This document shows positions 54,872-63,389 of a DNA stretch of 64,000 nt, piece after piece. The notes beneath the pieces were generated by a model. It saw only the letters and a list, made by a program, of their open reading frames with translations. It searched no databases and was not told the origin of the DNA. The position numbers and the translations under genes were made by a program. Numbering within the stretch: position 1 is the stretch's first letter; every line of letters starts with the position of its first letter. The DNA is from Oharaeibacter diazotrophicus (GTDB taxonomy: Bacteria > Pseudomonadota > Alphaproteobacteria > Rhizobiales > Pleomorphomonadaceae). The stretch covers positions 188,501-252,500 of the forward strand of contig NZ_SNXY01000010.1 of NCBI RefSeq assembly GCF_004362745.1. Reading direction: 5' to 3'.

Positions 54872-55264
54872 TCAATGCGGCGACAGCTCTTCGGCGGTGC
54901 GGCGGACCTGGTCGAGCGTGGCGCCGCCGGAGGCCTCGGTGGCCGCCATCACGGCGCCCTCGACGATCGGGGCGTTGCAGACGACGACGCGGCCCTGGCG
55001 GTCCTCGGGCAGCATCTCGATCGCCATCTCGGAATTGGTCTCGGCGCCGCCGAGGTCGACCAGGATGGCGACGCCCTTCTCGGTCCAGGCCCGATCGATC
55101 GCCTCCAGGATGGCGCCGACGCTGGTGCCGAGGCCGCCGTCCGGGTCGCCGCCGCACCAGGCGAGGCGGACCTCGTCGCCGACCATCTGCCGCACCATGT
55201 CGGCGGCGCCCTCGGCCACCAGCGGCGAATGGGACACGATCACGATCCCGACGCAGTCCGTCAT
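54872..55264 (-). CDS. dhaM: Dihydroxyacetone kinase phosphotransfer subunit DhaM
   Basis: A 130-residue EIIA-mannose-type protein. The phospho-accepting His12 is in IVIVSHSPLVAEG; VAILVDLGGAETNSEMAIEM is the second conserved block. It re-phosphorylates ADP bound to DhaL. This is the short single-domain form of DhaM without HPr or Enzyme I domains. Its ATG overlaps the dhaL stop by 4 bases. Confidence 0.94.
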   Translation of the reverse strand: MTDCVGIVIVSHSPLVAEGAADMVRQMVGDEVRLAWCGGDPDGGLGTSVGAILEAIDRAWTEKGVAILVDLGGAETNSEMAIEMLPEDRQGRVVVCNAPIVEGAVMAATEASGGATLDQVRRTAEELSPH

Positions 55265-55857
55265 GCCCGTCCCTCCAACACGTCGCAGACCGCCTCGACG
55301 ATCAACTGGCTCGAGCGCGCGCCCGGGTCCATATGGCCGATCGAGCGCTCGCCGAGGAACGAGGCCCGGCCGCGGATCGCCTTCATCGGCACCGTGGCCG
55401 CGGCGCTCTCGGCGGCGACGGCACGGATGCGGGCGAGGTCGCCGGCGGCGACGACGGCCTGCACCGGCACCAGCACGTCGAGCATGGTCTTCTGCCCGGT
55501 CTCGGACTTGCCGCGCGCCTTGACCTTCTCGATCGCCGCGGCGAGGGCGGCCGCGACGGTGGTCGCGTCGATCTCGGGCCCGAGCGTCTTGCCGAACTCG
55601 GAGAACAGCGTGCCGTAGAGCGGCCCCGACGCGCCGCCGACCTTCATCACCAGCGTGGTGCCGACCTGCTTCAGGGCGTCGCCCGCCGGCTTGGCGGCGA
55701 TGGCGTCGAGGTCGGCGAGCACGGCCTCGAGGCCGCGGCGCATGTTGACGCCGTGGTCGCCGTCGCCGATCGCCTGATCGAGCCGGGTCAGCTCGTCGGC
55801 GTGGTCGACGACGCGGCGCGCCACGGTGTCGACGAGGGTGCGCAGGTCCGCGGTCAT
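55261..55857 (-). CDS. dhaL: Dihydroxyacetone kinase ADP-binding subunit DhaL
   Basis: A 198-residue subunit that holds ADP/ATP permanently and phosphorylates dihydroxyacetone bound to DhaK. The magnesium aspartates Asp27, Asp32 and Asp34 are in LDQAIGDGDHGVNM, and the nucleotide sites GGASGPLYGTLF, GQKTMLDVLVP and GERSIGHMDPGARSS follow. The arrangement is the PTS-dependent one. It overlaps the ATPase gene upstream and dhaM downstream by 4 bases each. Confidence 0.95.
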   Translation of the reverse strand: MTADLRTLVDTVARRVVDHADELTRLDQAIGDGDHGVNMRRGLEAVLADLDAIAAKPAGDALKQVGTTLVMKVGGASGPLYGTLFSEFGKTLGPEIDATTVAAALAAAIEKVKARGKSETGQKTMLDVLVPVQAVVAAGDLARIRAVAAESAAATVPMKAIRGRASFLGERSIGHMDPGARSSQLIVEAVCDVLEGRA

Positions 55858-56900
55858 GCACGGGCTCCCCGGACGGCGCCGATGCGGCGGCCGTCGCGAT
55901 CGAAGAACAGCGGCGCGCGCGCCGCGACGGTGACGCGGTCGCCGCGGGCGAGCGGCGCGTGCGCGTCGGTGAGGGTGACCATCTTCTCCGCCCCGAGCGC
56001 AAGATGGAGATGGGTCTGATCCCCGAGCCTTTCGACGCGCTCGACGGTGGCGTCGGCGCCGGCCGCGGCGGCGGCACCGGCCGGGCGGATCTCGACGTGC
56101 TCGGTGCGCAGCCCCATCCAGGCGGCGGCCGCCGGCGCGCCGCCGACGGGCAGCGCGCCCATCGGCAGGAGGTTGATGCGCGGGGTGCCGAGCCGCGTCG
56201 CGACGTAGACGTCGGCGGGGTCCTCGTAGATCTCGCGCGGGGTGCCGAACTGGACGAGACGGCCGCGGTCCATCACGCCGATCCGCGTCGCCATGGTCAT
56301 CGCCTCGATCTGGTCGTGGGTGACGTAGATCAGCGTCGCCCCGAGATCCTGCTGGATCCGCTTCAGTTCGAGCCGGAGGTCGGCGCGCAGCTTGGCGTCG
56401 AGCGAGGACAGCGGTTCGTCCATCAGGTAGACCGACGGCGTGCGCACCAGCGCCCGGCCGATCGCCACGCGCTGCATCTCGCCGCCGGAGAGCCGCGTCG
56501 CCTTGTTGCCGAGCTTGGCGTCGATCCGGAGCATCGTCGCCACCGCCCTGACCCGCTCGGCGATCTCGGCCTCGGGCCGCCGCCGCGCCGGCGAGCGCAG
56601 CGGGAAGGCGAGGTTGTCGTAGACGGTGAGGTGGGGATAGAGCGAATACTGCTGGAACACGAAGGTGACGTCGCGCTCGGCCGGGCTCGCCTTCGTCACG
56701 TCGCGCCCGCCGATCGAGACGGACCCGCGGTCGAGCGGTTCGATGCCGGCGACGCAGCGCAGCGTCGTGGTCTTGCCTGCGCCGGTCGGGCCGAGCAGGA
56801 CGACGAACTCGCCGTCGCCGACGGTGAGCGAGAGGTCGTCGACGGCGACGGTGTCGCCGAAGGCGCGGGTCACGCCGTGGAGCGCCACTTCGGCCATCAC
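55854..56900 (-). CDS. ABC transporter ATP-binding protein, second of a pair
   Basis: A 348-residue ATPase with Walker A GPTGAGKTT, signature LSGGEMQRVAIGRAL, Walker B VYLMDEPLSSLDAKL and switch THDQIEAMTMA, followed by a TOBE region. It differs clearly from the adjacent ATPase (56897-57976), so the importer probably uses a heterodimer, as in glycerol-type GlpS/GlpT importers of rhizobia. Its start overlaps that gene's stop and its stop overlaps dhaL. Confidence 0.94.
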   Translation of the reverse strand: MMAEVALHGVTRAFGDTVAVDDLSLTVGDGEFVVLLGPTGAGKTTTLRCVAGIEPLDRGSVSIGGRDVTKASPAERDVTFVFQQYSLYPHLTVYDNLAFPLRSPARRRPEAEIAERVRAVATMLRIDAKLGNKATRLSGGEMQRVAIGRALVRTPSVYLMDEPLSSLDAKLRADLRLELKRIQQDLGATLIYVTHDQIEAMTMATRIGVMDRGRLVQFGTPREIYEDPADVYVATRLGTPRINLLPMGALPVGGAPAAAAWMGLRTEHVEIRPAGAAAAAGADATVERVERLGDQTHLHLALGAEKMVTLTDAHAPLARGDRVTVAARAPLFFDRDGRRIGAVRGARA

Positions 56901-57976
56901 GCGCCTCCGGTCGGGATCGCGGCGCCGCTGGCGCCGTCGAACAGGGACACCCTCTCGGGCAGGAAGTCGAGGCCGACGAGTTCGCCGCGGTCGACGCGGC
57001 GGTCGGCCGGCACCCGGGCGCGGACCGCGCCGTAGGGCGTCTCCAGCGTGACGATCTGCTGGGTGCCGAGATATTCCGCCCCGAGCGCGCGCCCCGGCAT
57101 CACCCCGCCGTCGACGAGGCGGATGTGCTCGGGCCGGACGCCGAGCACCAGCGCCCGCTCGGTGAGGTCGGCACCGATCCGGCCGACGCCGACCGGGTGC
57201 TCGCCGATCGCGACCGCGGTGTCGCCGCGCCGGGCGGCGCCGTGGAAGCGGATCAGGTTCATCGACGGCTGGCCGATGAAGTCGGCGACGAACAGGCTGG
57301 CCGGCCGGTCGTAGATCTCCTGCGGGGTGGCGAACTGCTCGATCGCGCCGCGGTTCATCACCGCGATCTTGTCGGCCATAGCCATCGCCTCGTGCTGGTC
57401 GTGGGTGACGTAGATGGTGGTGGCGCCGAGCCGGTCGTGGAGGGCGCGCAGTTCACCGATCATCACCTCGCGCATCTCGGTGTCGAGCGCGCCGAGCGGC
57501 TCGTCCATCATGAAGGCGAGGGGCTTGCGGACGATCGCCCGGCCGAGGGCGACGCGCTGGCGGTCGCCGGAGGAGAGGCCCGAGACCGAGCGGTCGAGGA
57601 GGTGGGAGATGCGGAGGATGCGCGCGGTTTCCTCGACGCGCGCGGCGATCTCCGCCTTGGCGACCCCCTGGTTGCGCAGGGGATAGGAGATGTTGGCGCG
57701 CACGTTCATGTGCGGGTAGAGCGCGAACAGCTGGAACACGAAGGCGATGTCGCGCCGCGAGGCGCGGGCGAAGGTGACGTCCTCGCCGCCGAGCGTGATG
57801 GTGCCCGACGTCGGCAGTTCGAGGCCGGCGATCATGCGCAGCGTCGTCGTCTTGCCGCAGCCGGACGGCCCGAGCATGACGAAGAACTCGCCGTCGGCGA
57901 CGGTGAAGCTCGACTCCTTCACCGCGGTGAAGGCGCCGAACGCCTTGTGGAGCTTCTCGACACGGATCTCGGCCAT
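56897..57976 (-). CDS. ABC transporter ATP-binding protein, first of a pair
   Basis: A 359-residue ATPase. Walker A GPSGCGKTT is canonical, but the signature reads LSSGDRQRVALGRAI in place of LSGGQ; Walker B is AFMMDEPLGALDTEM and the switch THDQHEAMAMA. The divergent signature together with the normal one in its partner suggests an asymmetric pair in which one site is less active. It starts 4 bases after the small membrane protein gene. Confidence 0.94.
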   Translation of the reverse strand: MAEIRVEKLHKAFGAFTAVKESSFTVADGEFFVMLGPSGCGKTTTLRMIAGLELPTSGTITLGGEDVTFARASRRDIAFVFQLFALYPHMNVRANISYPLRNQGVAKAEIAARVEETARILRISHLLDRSVSGLSSGDRQRVALGRAIVRKPLAFMMDEPLGALDTEMREVMIGELRALHDRLGATTIYVTHDQHEAMAMADKIAVMNRGAIEQFATPQEIYDRPASLFVADFIGQPSMNLIRFHGAARRGDTAVAIGEHPVGVGRIGADLTERALVLGVRPEHIRLVDGGVMPGRALGAEYLGTQQIVTLETPYGAVRARVPADRRVDRGELVGLDFLPERVSLFDGASGAAIPTGGA

Positions 57977-57980
57977 CGCC

Positions 57981-58199
57981 TCACCCGGGGAACTTGGAGC
58001 CGACGACGAACAGCGCCGTGCCCGCCAGCATGGTGACGAAGGACCAGCCGTAGAGCGTCAGCGAGAAGGGCTGGAACAGCATCAGGAAGCCGGCGGCGAT
58101 CAGGAAGGTGGCGAGGCCCTCGGCGATCTGCCTCGGGCTGGTCCGCCGCGCCGGCGGCGGGGCCGGGGCGCGGTCGTCGGTCGGCAGCGGTCCGGTCAT
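57981..58199 (-). CDS. Small membrane protein of the importer operon
   Basis: A 72-residue protein. The first 23 residues are Pro/Ala-rich and charged; two hydrophobic segments follow (ATFLIAAGFLMLFQPFS and GWSFVTMLAGTALFVVG), ending SKFPG. Its ATG overlaps the permease stop (ATGA). Short two-segment membrane proteins occur in comparable positions in some rhizobial sugar and polyol importer operons (for example GlpU in the glycerol system), although this one does not look like DUF2160. It could stabilise the permeases; function untested. Confidence 0.85.
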   Translation of the reverse strand: MTGPLPTDDRAPAPPPARRTSPRQIAEGLATFLIAAGFLMLFQPFSLTLYGWSFVTMLAGTALFVVGSKFPG

Positions 58200-59149
58200 T
58201 TGCGCACGGCTCCGAAGGTGATGCCGCGGAGGAGGTGCTTCCGCAGGAGGATGGTGAACACCAGGATCGGCACCAGGAAGATGGTGGTGCCGGCCCCGAC
58301 CGCGGGCCAGTCCATGCCGCCCTCGCCGATGATGGTCGGGATGAAGGGCGGGGCGGTCTGCGCCGAGCCGGAGGTCAGCAGCACCGCGAAGGCGTATTCG
58401 TTCCAGGCGAAGATCAGGCAGAAGATCGCCGTCGCCGCGATGCCGGTCGCCGCCTGCGGCAACACCACCTTCCAGAACGCCTGCAGCCGGGTGTAGCCGT
58501 CGATCATGGCGGCCTCCTCGTACTCGCGCGGGATCTCGTCGATGAAGCCCTTGAGGAGCCACACCGCCAGCGAGACGTTGACCGCGGTGTAGAGCAGGAT
58601 CATCCCGACCGCGGTGTCGGACAGGCCGAGCTCGCGGTACATCAGGTAGATCGGGATCGCGACCGCGATCGGCGGCATCATCCGGGTCGACAGGATGAAG
58701 AACAAGAGGTCGTCGGCGAGCGGCACCTTGAAGCGCGAGAAGCCGTAGGCCGACAGGGTGCCGAGCGCCACCGCCAGGAAGGTCGAGCCGAAGGCGACAA
58801 CGACGGAATTGACGAAGCGCGGCACGTAGTTGGACGGCCCGGCGATCACCATGTTGCGGCCGCGGGTGATCTCGTCGCAGACCTCGGTCGCCGGCGGCAG
58901 CGAGGCGATGTACTCGGGCGTCTGCCGCGTCCGGGTGGTGAAGAGGTTGCAGTAGCCCTCGAGCGAGGGCTGGAACACGATCTTCGGCGGATAGGAGATC
59001 GAGTCCGGCGGGGTCTTGAGGCCGGTGACGAAGATCCAGAACAGCGGGATCATCGAGACCAGCGCGTAGCCGACCACCGCGATCCCCGCGATCCACTTCA
59101 CCGCCCGGCCGGGCTCGACCACCGAATGGGCCGACGTGTTGCCGCTCAT
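58196..59149 (-). CDS. ABC transporter permease (MalG/UgpE type)
   Basis: A 317-residue permease with six membrane segments. A periplasmic insertion of about 55 residues after the first segment (QPSLEGYCNLFTTRTRQTPE, with two cysteines) precedes the conserved core. The EAA loop is EYEEAAMIDGYTRLQAFWKV near 210 and the end HLLRGITFGAVRK is typical of the type. It overlaps the other permease gene and the small membrane protein gene by 4 bases each. Confidence 0.95.
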   Translation of the reverse strand: MSGNTSAHSVVEPGRAVKWIAGIAVVGYALVSMIPLFWIFVTGLKTPPDSISYPPKIVFQPSLEGYCNLFTTRTRQTPEYIASLPPATEVCDEITRGRNMVIAGPSNYVPRFVNSVVVAFGSTFLAVALGTLSAYGFSRFKVPLADDLLFFILSTRMMPPIAVAIPIYLMYRELGLSDTAVGMILLYTAVNVSLAVWLLKGFIDEIPREYEEAAMIDGYTRLQAFWKVVLPQAATGIAATAIFCLIFAWNEYAFAVLLTSGSAQTAPPFIPTIIGEGGMDWPAVGAGTTIFLVPILVFTILLRKHLLRGITFGAVRK

Positions 59150-60105
59150 CGCGATTTCACCCGGTTGAGAGCCTTGACGTAGATGTTGGCGAGGCCGAAC
59201 ACCGCGACGAACAGGATGATGGCGAAGGCCGAGGAGAAGCCGGTGCGCCACTTCTCGAACGCCTCGCGCTTCAGCGTGATCGAGGCGACCTCGGTGGTGG
59301 ACCCCGGACCGCCGCCGGTCAAAAGGTTCACCATGTCGAACATCTTGAAGTTCTCGATGCCGCGGAACAGCACCGCCAGCATGATGAAGGGCGCGGCCAT
59401 CGGCACGGTGATGGTCCAGAACTGCCGCCAGGGCGAGGCGCGGTCGACCTCGGCCGCCTCGTAGATGTAGTCGGGGATCGAGCGCAGCCCGGCGAGGCAG
59501 ATCAGCATCACGTAGGGCGCCCACATCCAGGTGTCGACGATCACGATCGCCCAGGGCGCGAGCTCGACCGAGCCGAGCATCTCGAAGGACGACGGGTCGG
59601 CACCGGTGAAGAAGGAGACGATGTAGTTGAACAGGCCTATCTGCGGCTGATAGAGGAAGCGCCAGAAGTTTCCGACCACCGCCGGCGACAGCATCATCGG
59701 GATCAGAATGATGGTCGTCCAGAAGGCGTGGCCGCGGAACTTGCGGTCGACCAGCCAGGCCAGCGCGAAACCGATCACGGTCTGCAGCAGGATCGTCCAG
59801 AACACGAACTGCGCCGTCGCCTGCATGGCGATCCAGACGTCCTCGTCGCCGAGGATGCGGGCGTAGTTCTCGATGCCGACATTCTCGACCGCCGCGTTGG
59901 GGCGGTTGGCGCGGTAGTTCGTGAAGGACAGCCGGATCGTCCAGATCAGCGGGAAGATGTTGATCGCGAGCAGCAGCACGATCGTCGGCGCGATGAACAG
60001 CCACGCGATCGCCCGGTCGGACAGCCCGCGGACCTTCCGCGCGATCGGCTGCGGCGTCGCGGCGGCGGCGCGGGTCGCGAGGCGGGAGACGGGGGTGTCG
60101 GACAT
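59146..60105 (-). CDS. ABC transporter permease (MalF/UgpA type)
   Basis: A 319-residue permease with six membrane segments. The EAA loop reads YIYEAAEVDRASPWRQFWTI near 215. MSDTPVSR at 60105 is taken as the start; an upstream in-frame ATG at 60234 would run through a palindromic repeat and give a Pro/Gly-rich leader. Its stop overlaps the next permease start. Confidence 0.94.
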   Translation of the reverse strand: MSDTPVSRLATRAAAATPQPIARKVRGLSDRAIAWLFIAPTIVLLLAINIFPLIWTIRLSFTNYRANRPNAAVENVGIENYARILGDEDVWIAMQATAQFVFWTILLQTVIGFALAWLVDRKFRGHAFWTTIILIPMMLSPAVVGNFWRFLYQPQIGLFNYIVSFFTGADPSSFEMLGSVELAPWAIVIVDTWMWAPYVMLICLAGLRSIPDYIYEAAEVDRASPWRQFWTITVPMAAPFIMLAVLFRGIENFKMFDMVNLLTGGGPGSTTEVASITLKREAFEKWRTGFSSAFAIILFVAVFGLANIYVKALNRVKSR

Positions 60106-60495
60106 CGGGGGATCCGGTGCGGGTGAGGGCGGTGCTGGCGTTGTCGGTGCGGGGAGGGTGGGGCGCGTGGCTCCCCCCTCTCCCTGTCCCTCCCCCTCCA
60201 CGGGGGAGGGGACGCGGGGTGGGGCGGACTGCATCGTCCCCGCGCGGGGCGCACGGTGATCGGGGATCGTGCTGCCCCGGCCGGTGGCGCTGCATGTTCC
60301 GTGCGCCGGTTGGCGCGGTGTGGCCCGTCCGTTCGAGACGACCGCGTTGCGACCGGAGCCTGCGGGAGGCCTGCCGGACGTCGGGAGACGGGGTTCCTTG
60401 CCGCCCGGCGCAGCCTGCGTTCCCCCCCCCTGGAGGGGGAGGGGCAGGGAGAGGGGGCAACCGGCACGACGCCCGGCGCCCCTCTCCCCTCGGCG
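60106..60495. repeat. Gap between binding protein and permease with two inverted family B repeats
   Basis: About 390 bases inside the operon, with no gene. Elements at about 60175-60215 and 60421-60466 are inverted copies of each other (CCCCTCTCCCTG...CCCCTCCA then GGGGGAGGGG), about 200 bases apart, so the RNA could fold into one long hairpin. Position matches the stem-loops in the other two importer operons. Confidence 0.75.
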
Positions 60496-61821
60496 TCACA
60501 GCTTGCCGTCGTCCTGGAACACCTCGGTCCAGTCGTCGATCAGCTTGTCGAGCGCCTCCTGGGCGGTGCCCTGGTCGGCGACGACGTAGTCGTGCATGCG
60601 CTTCTGCATCGCCTGCAGCAGCGAGGCGTAGGACGGCTCCTGCCAGAAGTCCTGGACCTGGCCCATCGCGGTCAGGAAGTCGGCCGCGAAGGGCTGACTG
60701 TCCTTGAAGGAGGGGTCGTTGAGCACGGCGAGGTGGCAGGAATAGCCGCCGAGCTGCCACCACTTCTTCTGCACGTCCGGCTGCGCGAACCATTTGATGT
60801 AGGCGAGCGCGCCGTCCATGTTGTCGGTGTTGGCGACCACCGAGATGCCCTGGCCGCCGAGCGTCGAGGCCGCGACCTTCTCGGACGGGTTGACGAAGAA
60901 GCCGATGTGTTCGCCGCCGACGTTCTCGTCCTTGTACATGCCCGGCCAGAAGGCGAACCAGTTCATCATCATGGCGACCTGGCCCGACTTGAAGGCGTCG
61001 AGACCCTCGCCCATGTAGCTGTCGGTGTAGCCCGGCGGCGTGCAGCACTTGTAGAGGGCCTTGTACATCTCGAGGCCCTTGACGGCGTCCGGCGAGTTCA
61101 CGGCGCCCTGCATGTCGTACTTGCCGGGGGTGTTCTCGTATTTGAAGCCATAGGAATAGAGCGCCGAGGTCGCGCCCATGGTGATGCCCTCGGAGGCGCG
61201 CTCGGTGAAGATCGCCGCACCATAGACCTTCTTGCCGTCGATCTCGCGGCCCTGGAAGAACTCGGCGACCTCCTTGAGTTCGTCCCAGGTCTTCGGCGGG
61301 GCGAGGTCGCGGCCGGTCTTGGCCTTGAACTCGGCCTGGATCTCGGGTCGGGCGAACCAGTCCTTGCGGTAGACCCAGGCATTGGCGTCGCCCATCGCCG
61401 GCAGCGCCCAGTAGTTCTCGGTGCCCTTCGGCCAGGTGGAATAGGCATAGACCGTCGCCGGAGCGAAGTCCGACATCTTGATGCCTTCCTTGTCGAAGAA
61501 CTCGTTCAGCTTGACGTAGTAGCCGTTCTCCGCCGAGCCGCCGAGCCACTGGCTGTCGCCGATCAGGAGATCGCACAGCTTGCCGCCCGAGTTCAGCTCG
61601 TTGAGCATGCGGTCGGCGAAGTTCGGCCAGGGCACGAACTCGAACTTCATGGTGGTGCCGGTCTGCTTCTCGAAGTCCTTCGAGAGCTCGACCAGGGCGT
61701 TCGCCGGGTCCCAGGCCGCCCAGCAGAGCGTCAGCTCGCCGGCCGCCTTCGCCTCGCCGACGTGCGCGAAGGCCGCAAGGCCACCCGCCAACGCCGCGAC
61801 TGCCAACATCGATGCCTTCAT
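60496..61821 (-). CDS. ABC transporter substrate-binding protein of the dha operon
   Basis: A 441-residue periplasmic family 1 binding protein. Signal peptide MKASMLAVAALAGGLAAFAH ends near AKAA at 28. The mature part starts GELTLCWAAWDPANALVELS; FEFVPWPNFADRMLNEL, YWALPAMGDANAWVYRKDWF and GGQGISVVANTDNMDGALAY are characteristic of polyol/sugar-type members. A GGGAGGAG site fixes the ATG at 61821. It is the first gene of the operon that ends with dhaK. Ligand unknown; a polyol, triose or compound degraded to dihydroxyacetone fits the context. Confidence 0.94.
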   Translation of the reverse strand: MKASMLAVAALAGGLAAFAHVGEAKAAGELTLCWAAWDPANALVELSKDFEKQTGTTMKFEFVPWPNFADRMLNELNSGGKLCDLLIGDSQWLGGSAENGYYVKLNEFFDKEGIKMSDFAPATVYAYSTWPKGTENYWALPAMGDANAWVYRKDWFARPEIQAEFKAKTGRDLAPPKTWDELKEVAEFFQGREIDGKKVYGAAIFTERASEGITMGATSALYSYGFKYENTPGKYDMQGAVNSPDAVKGLEMYKALYKCCTPPGYTDSYMGEGLDAFKSGQVAMMMNWFAFWPGMYKDENVGGEHIGFFVNPSEKVAASTLGGQGISVVANTDNMDGALAYIKWFAQPDVQKKWWQLGGYSCHLAVLNDPSFKDSQPFAADFLTAMGQVQDFWQEPSYASLLQAMQKRMHDYVVADQGTAQEALDKLIDDWTEVFQDDGKL

Positions 61822-62210
61822 CCACTCCTCCCATGGGTTCTGGACGGGCGGCAAACGCCGTCCGTTCGGGCCCCGCACGGACGTCGCCGGCGGTGCTCCG
61901 CGGTCCGGGGCGCGGCCCCGGCACGAGATGGTCGTCGTTTCCCCTCGAGGCGGCCCGGTTGGTCCGGTGCTCGCCGCCGGTCGCTGAATTCAACCGGTTT
62001 AGTTTAGTGAACCACGGTTGCTCTCACTCAACAAGACGCAATCGTCGCTGCGGTGCGGCAGGAAAAATCGCCGTGGCATGTTTAGCGACGCGCGTCGGCC
62101 CCGGCACCCACGGCGCCGGAGGTCCCCGCCGTGGCGCCGTCCGCGTGCGGGCGGCGCGAGGGGCGATCCGATCCCGCGAATCCCGAGGCCGGGACGTCGC
62201 GGGCCCGGTG
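61822..62210. other. Upstream region of the importer-dha operon
   Basis: About 389 bases without a gene between the oxidoreductase and the binding-protein gene. It contains an AT-rich patch at 61985-62035 with two AACC...GGTT palindromes, listed separately, and is the likely promoter region of the 12-gene operon. Confidence 0.55.
61992..62019 (-). promoter_or_regulatory. Candidate operator, two AACC/GGTT palindromes
   Basis: AACCGGTT (61992-61999) and AACC-AC-GGTT (62010-62019) lie 10 bases apart in the AT-rich patch 170-200 bases upstream of the binding-protein start. AACCGGTT is the core of many LacI-family operators. Paired half-sites next to a sugar operon are suggestive, not proof. Confidence 0.45.
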
Positions 62211-63389
62211 TCAGCGCCCGACCTTGGTCCAGGCGCCGTCGGCGGCCGAGGAGCGCACGGCGGCGTCGATGAACTCCATGCCCTTCACGCCGTCCTCGAC
62301 GGTCGGGTAGACCACCGCCGGGTCGACCGGGGCGCCGGTGCGGGCGGCGCGGATCGCCCGCGCCGCCTCGGCGTAGATGGTGGCGAAGCCCTCGAGATAG
62401 CCCTCGGGATGGCCGAAGGGCACGCGGGTCACCCGGTTCGCCGCCGCGCCGGCGCCGTCGCCGCCGCGGGTGATCAGGCGCTTCGGCTCGCCGTGCGGGG
62501 TGAACCAGAGGTAGTTCGGGTCCTCCTGCGCCCATTCGAGGCCGCCGCGGTCGCCGTAGACGCGCAGGCGCAGGCCGTTCTCGTTGCCCGGCGCCACCTG
62601 GCTCGCCCACAGCATGCCCTTCGCCCCGCCGGCGAAGCGCATCAGGACGTGGACGTTGTCGTCGAGCCGGCGCCCGGGCACGAAGGCGGTGAGGTCGGCC
62701 GCGACCTGATCGAGGTCGAGCCCGGTGACGAAGCTGGCGAGGTTGAAGGCGTGGGTGCCGATGTCGCCGATCGCGCCGCCCGCGCCCGACTTCGCCGGAT
62801 CGGTGCGCCAGCCCGCCTGCTTGGAGCCGGTGTCCTCGACCTTGGTGGTCAGCCACGCCTGGGCGTATTCGGCCTGGACGACGCGGATGGTGCCGATCGC
62901 GCCGGCCGCGATCATCTCGCGGGCCTGCCGGATCATCGGATAGCCGGTGTAGTTGTGCGTCAGCACGAACAGCCGGCCGGAGGATTTCGCCAGATCCGCC
63001 AGCGCGTAGGCGTCCTCCAGCGTCGAGGTCAGCGGCTTGTCGCAGATCACGTGGACGCCGCACTCCAGGAACGCCTTGGCGACGGGGAAGTGCACGTGGT
63101 TCGGCGTGACGATCGCCACGGCCTCGATGCCGTCGCGCCGGGTCGATTCGGCCCGCGCCATGCCCTCGTAGGAGGTGTAGGCGCGCTCGGGCGCGATGCC
63201 GAGTTCGAGCGCCGACAGCCGCGCCCGCTCCGGATCGGACGACAGCGCGCCGGCGACCAACTGGAACTCGCCGTCGAGGCGGGCGGCGATCCGGTGCACG
63301 GCGCCGATGAAGGCACCCTGGCCGCCGCCGACCATGCCGAGGCGGACGGGACCGGCGGAGGAGGCGGAGGGACTGGCTTCGATGGTCAT
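62211..63389 (-). CDS. Gfo/Idh/MocA-family oxidoreductase
   Basis: A 392-residue NAD(P)-dependent sugar or polyol dehydrogenase. The cofactor fold is LGMVGGGQGAFIGAVH; TPNHVHFPVAKAFLECGVHVICDKP carries the family's E/D-K-P lysine, and GDIGTHAFNLASFVTG is the substrate-side histidine region. ATG at 63389 precedes the conserved start; an ATG 21 codons upstream has no support. It lies downstream of the isomerase/epimerase gene on the same strand and upstream of the importer-dha operon. Confidence 0.92.
   Translation of the reverse strand: MTIEASPSASSAGPVRLGMVGGGQGAFIGAVHRIAARLDGEFQLVAGALSSDPERARLSALELGIAPERAYTSYEGMARAESTRRDGIEAVAIVTPNHVHFPVAKAFLECGVHVICDKPLTSTLEDAYALADLAKSSGRLFVLTHNYTGYPMIRQAREMIAAGAIGTIRVVQAEYAQAWLTTKVEDTGSKQAGWRTDPAKSGAGGAIGDIGTHAFNLASFVTGLDLDQVAADLTAFVPGRRLDDNVHVLMRFAGGAKGMLWASQVAPGNENGLRLRVYGDRGGLEWAQEDPNYLWFTPHGEPKRLITRGGDGAGAAANRVTRVPFGHPEGYLEGFATIYAEAARAIRAARTGAPVDPAVVYPTVEDGVKGMEFIDAAVRSSAADGAWTKVGR

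Noticed and set aside
60106-60234. 43-residue N-terminal extension of the MalF-type permease
   Set aside because: It would be encoded by a family B repeat; the start at 60105 fits homologues.
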